This document shows positions 56,394 through 64,000 of a DNA stretch of 64,000 bases, in pieces. Below the pieces are notes generated by a model that did not search any database, had not been told where the DNA came from, and saw only the letters and a list, made by a program, of their open reading frames with translations. This stretch comes from Pseudomonas sp. A34-9 (lineage in GTDB: Bacteria; Pseudomonadota; Gammaproteobacteria; Pseudomonadales; Pseudomonadaceae): NCBI RefSeq assembly GCF_029543085.1, contig NZ_CP119967.1, forward strand, positions 1,948,501 through 2,012,500, given 5' to 3'. The translations under genes and the position numbers were made by a program. The first letter of the stretch is position 1. Every line of letters begins with the position of its first letter.

Positions 56394-56936
56394 TCAGTCC
56401 TGTTTCAGTGCAATATCGATCAGACGATGAAGCTCATCCACCTCGAGCGCGGCTGCAGAAAACAGAATCCGGAACACCACCGGCGCCACCACCAGATTGA
56501 TCAGCCGATCAACACTCGGCGCCGCTTCATCCGGATGTCGCTCGATGATCGTCTGCAACTGCGCGCCAAGGATCGTCACGCAATACCCCGGCGTCGCGCT
56601 CGCTTGCACGTCACGCATCATGTTGCGACCGGGCTCGGAGCTCATTTCGTCGAGATACTGCTCGGCCCACGCACGAATATCACTGCGCAAGCTGCCGGTC
56701 TGTGCCGGTTCGCTATCCGGGCGCATGCGGGCGAGGGCGACGTCGGCCAATAACGCCGACAGATCACCCCAGCGCCGGTAAATCGTTGACGGTGTAACGC
56801 CTGCGCGCGCGGCGATCTGCGGGACGGTCACGGTCGAGCGCTCCTGCTCCTGCAGAAGTGCGCGAACTGCCGAATGAATTGCATCTTGCACCCGGGCACT
56901 GCGGCCACCGGGGCGTAAACCTTCTTTAATAGCCAT
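56394..56936 (-). CDS. TetR-family transcriptional regulator
   Basis: The 180-residue protein has an N-terminal TetR HTH (VTVPQIAARAGVTPSTIYRRW, near 36-56). A C-terminal ligand domain follows, with MMRDVQASATPGYC and INLVVAPVVFRILFS resembling the TetR_C_11 group. It is divergent from an MFS exporter, with a 91-bp gap containing a 17-bp palindrome. It is therefore the likely repressor of that exporter. AAGG lies 7 bases upstream of the ATG. Confidence 0.88.
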   Translation of the reverse strand: MAIKEGLRPGGRSARVQDAIHSAVRALLQEQERSTVTVPQIAARAGVTPSTIYRRWGDLSALLADVALARMRPDSEPAQTGSLRSDIRAWAEQYLDEMSSEPGRNMMRDVQASATPGYCVTILGAQLQTIIERHPDEAAPSVDRLINLVVAPVVFRILFSAAALEVDELHRLIDIALKQD

Positions 56937-56982
56937 GCGGCAGACCTTAACACAAAGAATTTGCTTTAAGCGTGGGGCAGTA

Positions 56983-57025
56983 GCACACTCCGCAAAAGCA
57001 AAAAATTAGCTTTTGCGGAGTGTGC
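56983..57025. promoter_or_regulatory. 17-bp perfect inverted repeat covering the MFS ribosome site
   Basis: GCACACTCCGCAAAAGC (56,983-56,999) and GCTTTTGCGGAGTGTGC (57,009-57,025) are exact reverse complements around AAAAAATTA. The right arm contains GCGGAG, the Shine-Dalgarno of the MFS gene (ATG 57,028). It could be the TetR operator, an mRNA hairpin hiding the ribosome site, or both. Confidence 0.75.
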
Positions 57026-57027
57026 AC

Positions 57028-58215
57028 ATGAACAACCTTGCTTCCAACCGTTCCAGCCTGTGGTTTCTGGCGATCACCTTACTCAGTTTTCTTGCCGCAT
57101 CCACTGCACCGACGCCGTTGTATCACCTGTATCAGGATCAACTGCACTTCTCGGCCGCCGTGCTGACGCTGATCTTTGGCGTGTATGCGCTCAGTCTGTT
57201 GGCCGCGCTCTTAACGGTGGGCTCGCTGTCCGATCACCTCGGACGCAAGCCGGTGATCTTCACCGCCGTGCTGCTCAACGCGTTGGCGATGCTGCTGTTT
57301 ATCTACGCCGACAGTGTGACCTGGCTGATCAGTGCGCGTGTACTCCAAGGTTTTGCTACCGGCATGGCCACCGCCGTTTTAAGCGCGACGTTGCTCGACA
57401 CCGACCGTCAGCAAGGCCCGTTGATCAACAGTGTGGCGCCGTTGCTCGGTATGGCCCTGGGCGGCATGGGCTGCGGTTTGTTGGCCGAGTTTGCGCCGGC
57501 GCCGTTGCAACTGACCTACTGGTTGCTGCTCGCCCTGTTTGTGTTGCAAGGCATTTATGTATGGCGCTTACCGGAAAGCGTCACTGCGCAAGCGGGGGCG
57601 TGGGCCTCGTTGCGGCCGACACTGCACGTACCGATTCAAGCGCGGGCCACCTTGTGGCGCGTGTTGCCGCTGAATACGGCCACGTGGGCGCTCGGCGGTT
57701 TCTACGCCTCGTTGGCACCGTCATTGGTGCGCACCGCCACCGGTTCGACTTCCAATCTGATCGGCGGCGCAACCGTGGCGGCCCTGACAGTGACCGGAGC
57801 ATTGATGATTTTCACGCTGCGCAATCGTCCCGCGACCAGGGCGTTGCAGTTGGGGGCGAGCCTGTTGCCAATCGGCCTGGTGTTGATTCTGCTGGGTGTG
57901 CACAGCGCCAGTCTGTCGTTGTTTTTCCTCGGCACGCTGGTGGCCGGTTGCGGCTTTGGATCGGGATTTCTCGGTGCGGTGCGCAGCCTCGTGCCGCTGG
58001 CCTTGGCCCATGAGCGCGCGGGGTTGATGGCCGCGTATTACGTGCTCAGTTATCTGGCGTTCTGCCTGCCGGCGTTGCTCGCCGGGCACTTGTCGCGCAG
58101 CTACGGTTTGCTGGCGACCACCGATGGTTACGGGGCGATTTTGATCGTATTGGCTGTCGGCGCGTTGTTGCTCAGCCTGCGTCCTGCGCCAGCCAAAGTG
58201 TGCCGCGCTCCATAA
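57028..58215 (+). CDS. MFS efflux transporter, TetR-controlled
   Basis: The 395-residue protein has 12 predicted helices, the MFS loop motif GSLSDHLGRKPVIF near 67-80 and ARVLQGFATGMATA near 107-120, typical of drug:H+ antiporters of the 12-helix type. APTPLYHLYQ in helix 1 is common in this sugar/drug-efflux branch. The substrate is unknown. Start ATG 57,028 has GGAG 7 bases upstream; an in-frame upstream codon at 57,013 lies inside the palindrome and is rejected. Confidence 0.88.
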   Translation: MNNLASNRSSLWFLAITLLSFLAASTAPTPLYHLYQDQLHFSAAVLTLIFGVYALSLLAALLTVGSLSDHLGRKPVIFTAVLLNALAMLLFIYADSVTWLISARVLQGFATGMATAVLSATLLDTDRQQGPLINSVAPLLGMALGGMGCGLLAEFAPAPLQLTYWLLLALFVLQGIYVWRLPESVTAQAGAWASLRPTLHVPIQARATLWRVLPLNTATWALGGFYASLAPSLVRTATGSTSNLIGGATVAALTVTGALMIFTLRNRPATRALQLGASLLPIGLVLILLGVHSASLSLFFLGTLVAGCGFGSGFLGAVRSLVPLALAHERAGLMAAYYVLSYLAFCLPALLAGHLSRSYGLLATTDGYGAILIVLAVGALLLSLRPAPAKVCRAP

Positions 58216-58266
58216 CCGGCGCGCTTTCGGTTAGCCTTGCCCGGCCTTCTTTTCACGGATCGACTC

Positions 58267-58578
58267 ATGAAGATTATTCGCAGTAAAACCTTCACCGCCG
58301 AGCGCGCCTGGGGCGCGCTGGACATCGCCACCATGAACGGCATCACCACGCGCCTGCACTGGACCGATCAGCCGTACAAATGGCACGTCAACGACGGCGA
58401 GGAAGTGTTTGTGGTGCTCGATGGCCAAGTGCTTATGCATTACCGCGAGCAGGGCGAAGAAAAACAGGTGCAGCTAGATGTCGGCGACATCTTCTACGCG
58501 AGCGTTGGCACCGAGCACGTCGCCCATCCGCAAGGCGCTGCGCGGATTATGGTGATCGAGAGCGAAGGCAGCGTCTGA
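58267..58578 (+). CDS. Small cupin-domain protein
   Basis: The 103-residue single-domain cupin contains WHVNDGEEVFVVLDGQVLMH (near 38-57), with the His/Glu metal-binding pattern, and DVGDIFYASVGTEHVAHP near 77-94 with the second His. Probably a metal-dependent enzyme or binding protein; no pathway context. It lies 51 bp after the MFS gene and might share its transcript. The ribosome site is weak (ACGGA). Confidence 0.8.
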   Translation: MKIIRSKTFTAERAWGALDIATMNGITTRLHWTDQPYKWHVNDGEEVFVVLDGQVLMHYREQGEEKQVQLDVGDIFYASVGTEHVAHPQGAARIMVIESEGSV

Positions 58579-58680
58579 CTGCTTATTGGTAAAATAGATA
58601 ACAGTTAGAGAAATTACCCGTTATATAGATATTCGATTCGGTTCTACCATGGACTCAACCTCACCAGAGGAGAGGAGTTC

Positions 58681-59835
58681 ATGATGATTTGCCCCAACAG
58701 TGCCAAACCCGGTATCAAGCCGTTCAGCCAGCTTCAGCATCCGCGCGAAGTGATCCGCCAGTTCACCCCGAACTGGTTCGCCGCCACCATGGGCACCGGT
58801 GTGCTGGCGCTGGCGCTGGCGCAACTGCCGTTGGCCATTCCAGGCCTGCATGCCATCGCCGAAGGTTTGTGGTTGTTCAACATTCTGTTGTTCACCCTGT
58901 TTACCGCTGCCTACGCCGCGCGCTGGATCTTGTTCTTCGATGAAGCGCGACGGATTTTCGGCCACTCCACGGTATCGATGTTCTTCGGCACGATTCCCAT
59001 GGGCCTGGCGACGATCATTAACGGTTTTTTACTGTTTGGCCTGCCGCGCTGGGGCGACGGCGTGATTCATCTTGCCGAAATGCTGTGGTGGATCGATGTG
59101 GCCATGTCGCTGGCCTGCGGTGTGTTGATTCCGTACATGATGTTCACCCGTCAGGAACACAGCATCGACCAGATGACCGCCGTTTGGCTGCTGCCGGTCG
59201 TGGCGGCAGAAGTGGCGGCGGCCAGTGGTGGTTTGCTCGCACCGCATCTCAGCGATGCTCACTCGCAACTGGTGGTCCTGACGACAAGTTACGTGCTTTG
59301 GGCTTTTTCCCTACCGGTAGCGTTCAGCATTCTGACGATTTTGCTGCTGCGCATGGCCCTGCATAAACTGCCCCACGAAAACATGGCCGCCTCGAGCTGG
59401 CTGGCCCTCGGCCCGATCGGCACCGGTGCGCTGGGGATGTTATTGCTCGGTGGTGATGCGCCAGCGATCTTCGCGGCGAACGGTCTGCCGGGGATTGGTG
59501 AAATCGCTGCGGGTCTGGGTCTGGTGGCCGGTATTACGCTGTGGGGCTTCGGTCTGTGGTGGATGTTGATGGCGTTGCTGATCACCGTGCGTTACCTGCG
59601 CGACGGCATCCCGTTCAACCTCGGTTGGTGGGGCTTCACGTTCCCGTTGGGGGTGTATTCGCTGGCGACGTTGAAGTTGGCAAGCACCCTGAACCTGACG
59701 TTTTTCAGCGTCGTCGGCACGGTGCTGGTGATGTTGCTGGCGGTGATGTGGCTGATTGTCGGCAAACGCACCGTGCAAGGTGCCTGGCGTGGCGAGCTGT
59801 TTGTCTCGCCGTGCATCGCAGGTTTGAAGAAATAA
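58681..59835 (+). CDS. TDT-family membrane transporter (tellurite/C4-dicarboxylate/sulfite type)
   Basis: The 384-residue protein has about ten helices. FTPNWFAATMGTGVLALAL near 28-46 and VWLLPVVAAEVAAASGGLLAP near 168-188 are hallmarks of the TDT (TehA/Mae1/SSU1) family. Family members export sulfite, malate or confer tellurite tolerance, so the substrate cannot be set. GAGGAG precedes ATG 58,681; the next codon is also ATG. Confidence 0.85.
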   Translation: MMICPNSAKPGIKPFSQLQHPREVIRQFTPNWFAATMGTGVLALALAQLPLAIPGLHAIAEGLWLFNILLFTLFTAAYAARWILFFDEARRIFGHSTVSMFFGTIPMGLATIINGFLLFGLPRWGDGVIHLAEMLWWIDVAMSLACGVLIPYMMFTRQEHSIDQMTAVWLLPVVAAEVAAASGGLLAPHLSDAHSQLVVLTTSYVLWAFSLPVAFSILTILLLRMALHKLPHENMAASSWLALGPIGTGALGMLLLGGDAPAIFAANGLPGIGEIAAGLGLVAGITLWGFGLWWMLMALLITVRYLRDGIPFNLGWWGFTFPLGVYSLATLKLASTLNLTFFSVVGTVLVMLLAVMWLIVGKRTVQGAWRGELFVSPCIAGLKK

Positions 59836-59934
59836 CCTGAAAAGTTTAGGTAAGGTGTGGCCTGGATCGCGGTTCGAGAATCCAATAAGCAGTATCCAGG
59901 CCTCTCTACCTTACACATCAGGGAAACACGGAAG

Positions 59935-61809
59935 ATGAGTCACCCCTCACAGTTCAACCTGCTGCGCACGCGGCGCTTCTTGCCGTTTTTCATCACGCAG
60001 TCACTTGGCGCGTTTAACGACAACGTGTTCAAGCAATCACTGATCCTCGCGATTCTCTATCGGCTGACCATCGAGGGTGACCGTTCGATCTGGGTCAACC
60101 TTTGCGCGCTGCTGTTTATCTTGCCGTTCTTTCTGTTCTCGGCATTGGCCGGGCAGTTCGGGGAGAAGTTCGCCAAGGACGCGCTGATCCGTCTGATCAA
60201 GCTCGCGGAAATCGCGATCATGGCCGTAGGATCGGTCGGTTTCCTCTTTGATCACTTGTCGCTGATGCTGGTGGCGCTGTTCGCCATGGGCACGCACTCG
60301 GCGCTGTTCGGGCCGGTGAAATATTCGATCCTGCCGCAGGCGCTGCGTGAGGATGAATTGGTCGGCGGAAACGGCCTGGTGGAGATGGGCACGTTTCTGG
60401 CGATTCTCGCCGGGACCATCGGCGCCGGGGTGATCATGTCATCGACCCATTACGCACCTCTGGTCTCGACCGCCATTGTCGGTATCGCCGTGCTGGGTTA
60501 TCTGGCGAGCCGCAGTATTCCTCGTGCCGCCGCTGCGTCGCCAGAGATGCGCCTGAACTGGAACATCTTCAGCCAATCCTGGGCCACGCTGAAACTCGGT
60601 CTGGGCCAGACGCCCGCCGTGTCGCGCTCGATCGTCGGCAACTCGTGGTTCTGGTTTGTCGGGGCGATTTACCTGACGCAGATTCCGGCCTATGCCAAAG
60701 AGTGGATGCACGGTGATGAAACTGTTGTAACGCTGATTCTCACGGTGTTCTCGGTCGGTATTGCACTCGGCTCGATGCTGTGCGAGAAGCTGTCCGGGCG
60801 CAAGGTCGAGATCGGCCTGGTGCCGTTCGGCTCGTTTGGTCTGACCGTGTTCGGTTTGTTGCTGTGGTGGCATTCCGGTGGAATCCCCGATAGCGTCACC
60901 GGCCATAGCTGGATTGAAGTGTTGGGCTTCGTGCACACCTGGGCGGTGCTGATCGATATCCTTGGCCTTGGCATCTTCGGTGGTTTCTACATCGTGCCGC
61001 TGTACGCATTGATTCAGTCGCGCACTGCCGAGAACGAGCGGGCGCGGGTGATTGCCGCCAATAACATTCTCAACGCGCTGTTTATGGTGGTCTCGGCCAT
61101 CGTCTCGATCGTGCTGCTGAGTGTGGTCAAGTTGTCGATCCCGCAATTGTTCCTGGTGGTGTCGCTGCTGAACATCGGTGTCAACGCCTACATCTTCAAG
61201 ATCGTCCCCGAGTTCAGCATGCGCTTCATGATCTGGCTGCTCAGCCATTCCATGTACCGCGTCGAACACCGCAACCTTGAGGCGATTCCGGACGAGGGTG
61301 CGGCGCTGCTGGTGTGCAACCACGTGTCGTTTGTCGATGCCTTGCTGATTGGCGGTGCAGTGCGTCGGCCGATTCGCTTTGTCATGTACTACAAAATCTA
61401 CAACTTGCCGGTGCTGAACTTTATCTTCCGCACGGCGGGGGCGATTCCGATTGCCGGGCGTAATGAAGACATCCAGATTTACGAAAAGGCTTTCACCCGT
61501 ATTGCTCAGTATCTGAAGTACGGTGAGCTGGTGTGCATCTTCCCGGAAGGAAAATTGACTGCCGATGGCGAGATGAACGAATTCCGGGGCGGGCTGACGC
61601 GGATTCTCGAGGAGACGCCGGTGCCGGTGATTCCGTTGGCGTTGCAGGGGTTGTGGGGGAGTTTCTTCAGTCGCGATCCGAACAAGGGCGTGTTTCGCCG
61701 GTTGTGGTCGCGGGTGACGCTGGTGGCGGGTGCGCCGGTAGGCGTTGAAGTGGCAGAGCCGGCGCAGTTGCAGGCGTTGGTCGGGGAGTTGCGCGGGGCA
61801 GTTAGATAA
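59935..61809 (+). CDS. MFS transporter fused to a PlsC-type acyltransferase
   Basis: The 624-residue protein joins a 12-helix MFS domain (about 1-415, with FITQSLGAFNDNVFKQSL near the N-terminus) to a lysophospholipid acyltransferase domain (about 430-615) with NHVSFVD (HX4D motif, near 460) and FPEGKLT (near 537). This combines the LplT flippase and Aas acyltransferase roles in one chain. The third, acyl-ACP synthetase part seen in longer relatives is absent. It likely imports and re-acylates lysophospholipids. Start ATG 59,935 has weak GGAAG. Confidence 0.9.
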   Translation: MSHPSQFNLLRTRRFLPFFITQSLGAFNDNVFKQSLILAILYRLTIEGDRSIWVNLCALLFILPFFLFSALAGQFGEKFAKDALIRLIKLAEIAIMAVGSVGFLFDHLSLMLVALFAMGTHSALFGPVKYSILPQALREDELVGGNGLVEMGTFLAILAGTIGAGVIMSSTHYAPLVSTAIVGIAVLGYLASRSIPRAAAASPEMRLNWNIFSQSWATLKLGLGQTPAVSRSIVGNSWFWFVGAIYLTQIPAYAKEWMHGDETVVTLILTVFSVGIALGSMLCEKLSGRKVEIGLVPFGSFGLTVFGLLLWWHSGGIPDSVTGHSWIEVLGFVHTWAVLIDILGLGIFGGFYIVPLYALIQSRTAENERARVIAANNILNALFMVVSAIVSIVLLSVVKLSIPQLFLVVSLLNIGVNAYIFKIVPEFSMRFMIWLLSHSMYRVEHRNLEAIPDEGAALLVCNHVSFVDALLIGGAVRRPIRFVMYYKIYNLPVLNFIFRTAGAIPIAGRNEDIQIYEKAFTRIAQYLKYGELVCIFPEGKLTADGEMNEFRGGLTRILEETPVPVIPLALQGLWGSFFSRDPNKGVFRRLWSRVTLVAGAPVGVEVAEPAQLQALVGELRGAVR

Positions 61810-61826
61810 TCTGTGACTGTGTGGGC

Positions 61827-61878
61827 CTCACTCCTACATTTGAAATGCGATTCCCTGTAGGAGTGAGCCTGCTCGCGA
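61827..61878. repeat. Partial REPIN
   Basis: A complete REP (61,856-61,878, core GAGTGAGCCTGCTCGCGAT) faces only a truncated partner (CTCACTCCTACA, 61,827-61,838). The right REP matches the arms of the REPIN at 33,063-33,152. It lies between convergent genes. Confidence 0.75.
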
Positions 61879-61891
61879 TTGCGGCAGATGC

Positions 61892-62206
61892 CTAAGCGCT
61901 GACCTTGAGGCCAATCAACCCGGTAATGATCAACGCCACACTGGCCAGCCGAATCAACGCCATCGACTCGCCAAACAGAATGATCCCGGCAATCACCGTA
62001 CCCACCGCGCCGACACCGGTCCAGATCGCATAAGCCGTACCCAGCGGCAGTTCCTTCATGGCAAGACCCAGCAGGCCAAGGCTGATGGCCATGGCCGCAA
62101 CGGTCAGTACGGTGGGCAGCGGGCGGGTGAAGCCGTCGGTGTATTTCAGGCCGACGGCCCAGCCGACTTCGAACAGGCCGGCGAAAAACAGAATGATCCA
62201 GGACAT
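61892..62206 (-). CDS. sugE: SMR-family guanidinium/quaternary ammonium exporter (SugE/Gdx type)
   Basis: The 104-residue protein has four membrane helices, with the essential Glu in [16 protein letters not shown] (Glu13) and [16 protein letters not shown] (near 56-71), the SugE/Gdx pattern. Gdx proteins export guanidinium. A guanidine-II-like riboswitch just upstream supports that function. GGAGG lies 7 bases before the ATG. Confidence 0.93.
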   Translation of the reverse strand: MSWIILFFAGLFEVGWAVGLKYTDGFTRPLPTVLTVAAMAISLGLLGLAMKELPLGTAYAIWTGVGAVGTVIAGIILFGESMALIRLASVALIITGLIGLKVSA

Positions 62207-62226
62207 GCAAGACCTCCATCGATAGA

Positions 62227-62278
62227 CGGGGTCGTCCCCAGATTAATGACTCGATCGAGCCGCAGGGGCGTCCCCGCG
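62227..62278 (-). promoter_or_regulatory. Guanidine-II (mini-ykkC) riboswitch
   Basis: On the minus strand two short stem-loops lie in tandem upstream of sugE. CGCGGGG-ACGC-CCCTGCG (62,278-62,261) is followed, after 21 nt, by GGGG-ACGA-CCCC (62,239-62,228). Tandem ACGR-loop hairpins define the guanidine-II class. The second loop is canonical; the first has C in the fourth position. The second hairpin ends about 11 nt before GGAGG, the right distance for translational control. Confidence 0.82.
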
Positions 62279-62325
62279 TTGCGCGCTAGTTTGACGAGCA
62301 TCAACCCGAGGATCAAGTTCCGAGG

Positions 62326-63291
62326 TCAGTCGGCCGCTTGCTGCGCCAGAGCCTCGCGATCTTCCTTTTCACTCATGCGCCGGAAGTACGTCGACAGCAA
62401 AGCTCCGGAAATATTGTGCCAGACGCTGAACAGCGCGCTCGGCACCGCCGCCAAGGGCGAAAAATGCGCACTGGCCAAGGCCGCGCCCAGTCCAGAATTC
62501 TGCATGCCAACCTCCAGCGCCAGCGACTTGCGCTGGGCCAGCGGCAATTTGAACAGGCGCCCGGTGAAATAACCCAGCAGGTAACCGAAGCTGTTGTGCA
62601 GCATCACCACGGCCATGATCAACAGACCGGATTCGGCGATTTTTGCCTGACTGGCCGCCACTACGGCGGTGACGATGATCACGATGCTGACCACCGACAC
62701 CAGCGGCAACACATCCACCGCATGGCGCACCTTGTCACCCAGCAAACGCTGGGCAACCACACCGAGAATGATTGGCAGCAACACCACTTGCAGGATCGAC
62801 CAGAACAGCTCCATGAACGACACCGGCAGCCATGACGAAGCCAGCAGCCAGATCAGCGCCGGGGTCAGCAGCGGGGCGAGGAGGGTGGTGACGGCGGCGA
62901 TGGCCACCGACAACGCCAGATCGCCACGAGCCAGCCAGGTCATCACGTTGGACGAAGTGCCACTCGGGCAGCAACCGACCAGAATCACCCCGACGGCGAT
63001 TTCCGGCGGCAGGTGAAACACCTGGCAAAGCAACCACGCCACACCGGGCATGATCACGAAATGTGCAACCACGCCCAGCGCCACGCGCCACGGATGGCGG
63101 GCGACGGCAGCGAAGTCGTCAAGTTTGAGGGTCAGGCCCATGCCGAACATCACCAGGCCCAGCAGCGGCACGATTGCGCTCTTGAGGCCGAGGAACCACG
63201 CCGGTTGCAGGAACGCAATCACGGCGAAAATCAGAACCCAGTAAGCGAAGGTATTGCCGACAAAGCGGCTGAGTGCAGCCAGTGCGCGCAT
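62326..63291 (-). CDS. Bile acid:sodium symporter (BASS) family transporter
   Basis: The 321-residue protein has nine or ten helices. GLVMFGMGLTLKLDDF near 43-58, LVGCCPSGTSSNVMTWLARGD near 102-122 and EVGMQNSGLGAALA near 263-276 are diagnostic BASS motifs for sodium and substrate sites. Bacterial members carry varied organic anions; the substrate is unknown. Start ATG 63,291 has AAGGA 8 bases upstream. It lies upstream of sugE in the same direction, separated by the riboswitch. Confidence 0.9.
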   Translation of the reverse strand: MRALAALSRFVGNTFAYWVLIFAVIAFLQPAWFLGLKSAIVPLLGLVMFGMGLTLKLDDFAAVARHPWRVALGVVAHFVIMPGVAWLLCQVFHLPPEIAVGVILVGCCPSGTSSNVMTWLARGDLALSVAIAAVTTLLAPLLTPALIWLLASSWLPVSFMELFWSILQVVLLPIILGVVAQRLLGDKVRHAVDVLPLVSVVSIVIIVTAVVAASQAKIAESGLLIMAVVMLHNSFGYLLGYFTGRLFKLPLAQRKSLALEVGMQNSGLGAALASAHFSPLAAVPSALFSVWHNISGALLSTYFRRMSEKEDREALAQQAAD

Positions 63292-63347
63292 GGCTTGTTC
63301 CTTATTATGTGAAAGCGTTAGGAAGCTAAGCATACGGTGCTTGCAAA

Positions 63348-63420
63348 AAGATCGCAGCCTTCGGCAGCTCCTACAGGAAAATGCATTCCATCTGTAGGCG
63401 CTGTCGAAGGCTGCGATCTT
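63348..63420. repeat. GATCGCAGC-type REPIN
   Basis: AAGATCGCAGCCTTCGGCAG ... CTACA (63,348-63,375) and TGTAGGCGCTGTCGAAGGCTGCGATCTT (63,393-63,420) are near-exact reverse complements with a 17-bp spacer. It lies between rdgC and the BASS gene, both leftward, and so probably in the rdgC 3' UTR. Confidence 0.82.
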
Positions 63421-63467
63421 GGCTTTTCAGGCACCCCCTATAAAGAAGAGGGCACCTGCTTAAGGTT

Positions 63468-64000
63468 TTAGATACCTTGCGGAGTCTCTTCCCCACCCAA
63501 CGCTTCCACCAGCGCCGGCAGGAAATCGCCGAAGGTCAGCATCATCAGGGTGAAGCTGGCGTCCAGTTGCCCCAGCGCCTCATCGCCACCGTCCTGCTCC
63601 GCCTGATCCTGCAACAGATCTTCGAACTTCAGACGTTTGACGGTCATCTTGTCATCGAGCATGAAGGACAGCTTGTCCTGCCAGGCCAGCGACAACTGCG
63701 TAACCACTTTGCCAGTGCTCAGGTGCAGCTGGATTTCTTCGCTGGTCAGATCCTGACGCTTGCAACGGACGATGCCGCCGTCTTCGTGGGTGTCGCGCAG
63801 CTCGCATTCGTCCAGAACATAGAAGTCGTCGGCAGCTTTCTGCGTGGTGACCCATTCGGTCATGGTCGCGGTTGGCGACATTTTTACGGTCAGCGGACGG
63901 ACGGGCAGGGTGCCGATCACTTCACGCAGGGTCGACAGCAGGTCTTCGGCGCGTTTCGGGCTGGCCGAGTTGACCAGGATCAGGCCCTGTTTCGGCGCGA
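63468..64000 (-). CDS. rdgC: Recombination-associated protein RdgC, C-terminal part (runs off the window)
   Basis: RdgC is a ring-forming DNA-binding protein that modulates RecA. The visible ~177 C-terminal codons include [63 protein letters not shown] and [17 protein letters not shown], all characteristic of RdgC. The protein ends with an acidic tail ([11 protein letters not shown]). The N-terminal ~130 residues lie beyond base 64,000. The frame opens upstream without a stop, so the GTG near 63,920 is internal. Confidence 0.95.
   Translation of the reverse strand, partial: APKQGLILVNSASPKRAEDLLSTLREVIGTLPVRPLTVKMSPTATMTEWVTTQKAADDFYVLDECELRDTHEDGGIVRCKRQDLTSEEIQLHLSTGKVVTQLSLAWQDKLSFMLDDKMTVKRLKFEDLLQDQAEQDGGDEALGQLDASFTLMMLTFGDFLPALVEALGGEETPQGI

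Noticed and set aside
33063..63420. CRISPR-like spacing of palindromes
   Set aside because: The repeats are kilobases apart, inverted in pairs and of REP type; there are no regularly spaced direct repeats with unique spacers and no cas genes.

Overview
The window reads as the chromosome of a Pseudomonas of the P. fluorescens group. The evidence is a high-GC gene set arranged as gltA / sdhCDAB-sucAB-lpdG-sucCD, then branched-chain amino-acid carrier, htpG, purMN, a DUF2066 / PerM-like / Hda run, a riboswitch-controlled late cobalamin operon, and many REP/REPIN palindromes of the kind typical of this group. It is almost all core genome. The only clear mobile gene is a truncated IS481-type transposase at the left edge. 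I found no CRISPR array, prophage, rRNA or tRNA.

Layout. 1-600: IS481-type end and a degenerate repeat. 600-13,700: TCA cycle block. gltA runs leftward; sdhCDAB, sucAB, lpdG and sucCD run rightward from a clear sigma-70-like promoter to a strong terminator. 13,990-20,050: LIVCS transporter, two membrane proteins, a small lipoprotein, two hotdog thioesterases and htpG. 20,070-25,500: dienelactone hydrolase, pirin, OsmC, a secreted amidohydrolase and a chemoreceptor, with two copies of a ~180-bp intergenic repeat. 25,570-33,050: DUF3108, purN and purM leftward; DUF2066, PerM-like permease, hda and two NlpC/P60 lipoproteins rightward. 33,060-35,140: REPIN, PQQ-type sugar dehydrogenase lipoprotein and an unknown protein. 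35,310-44,630: cobalamin riboswitch and ten late-pathway genes (cobO, cobB, bluB, cbiB, cobC, cobQ, cobU, cobT, a cobC-type phosphatase, cobS), mostly overlapping by 4 nt.

44,700-48,600: MarR regulator and MFS exporter with matching palindromic operators, a 40-residue membrane protein, a periplasmic glutathione-peroxidase-like protein and a FadL-type porin. 48,750-50,700: two small unknown genes and a nearly 1-kb gene-free stretch with a nested hairpin and a DnaA-box cluster. 50,700-56,130: Sel1 protein, RmuC and a 1156-residue SSS/PAS/kinase/receiver hybrid resembling the acetate-switch sensor MxtR/CrbS. 56,390-64,000: TetR/MFS pair with a 17-bp palindrome over the MFS ribosome site, cupin, TDT transporter, MFS-acyltransferase fusion, sugE-type SMR gene behind a guanidine-II-like riboswitch, a BASS transporter and a partial rdgC.

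No wholly new system stands out. The most interesting signals are an A8 tract and mini-ORF at the sdhC start, a REPIN that has become the C-terminus of CobB, paired MarR operators overlapping likely -10 boxes, the RBS-sequestering palindrome, the guanidine-II element with an atypical loop, and the unexplained 49.7-50.7 kb region.
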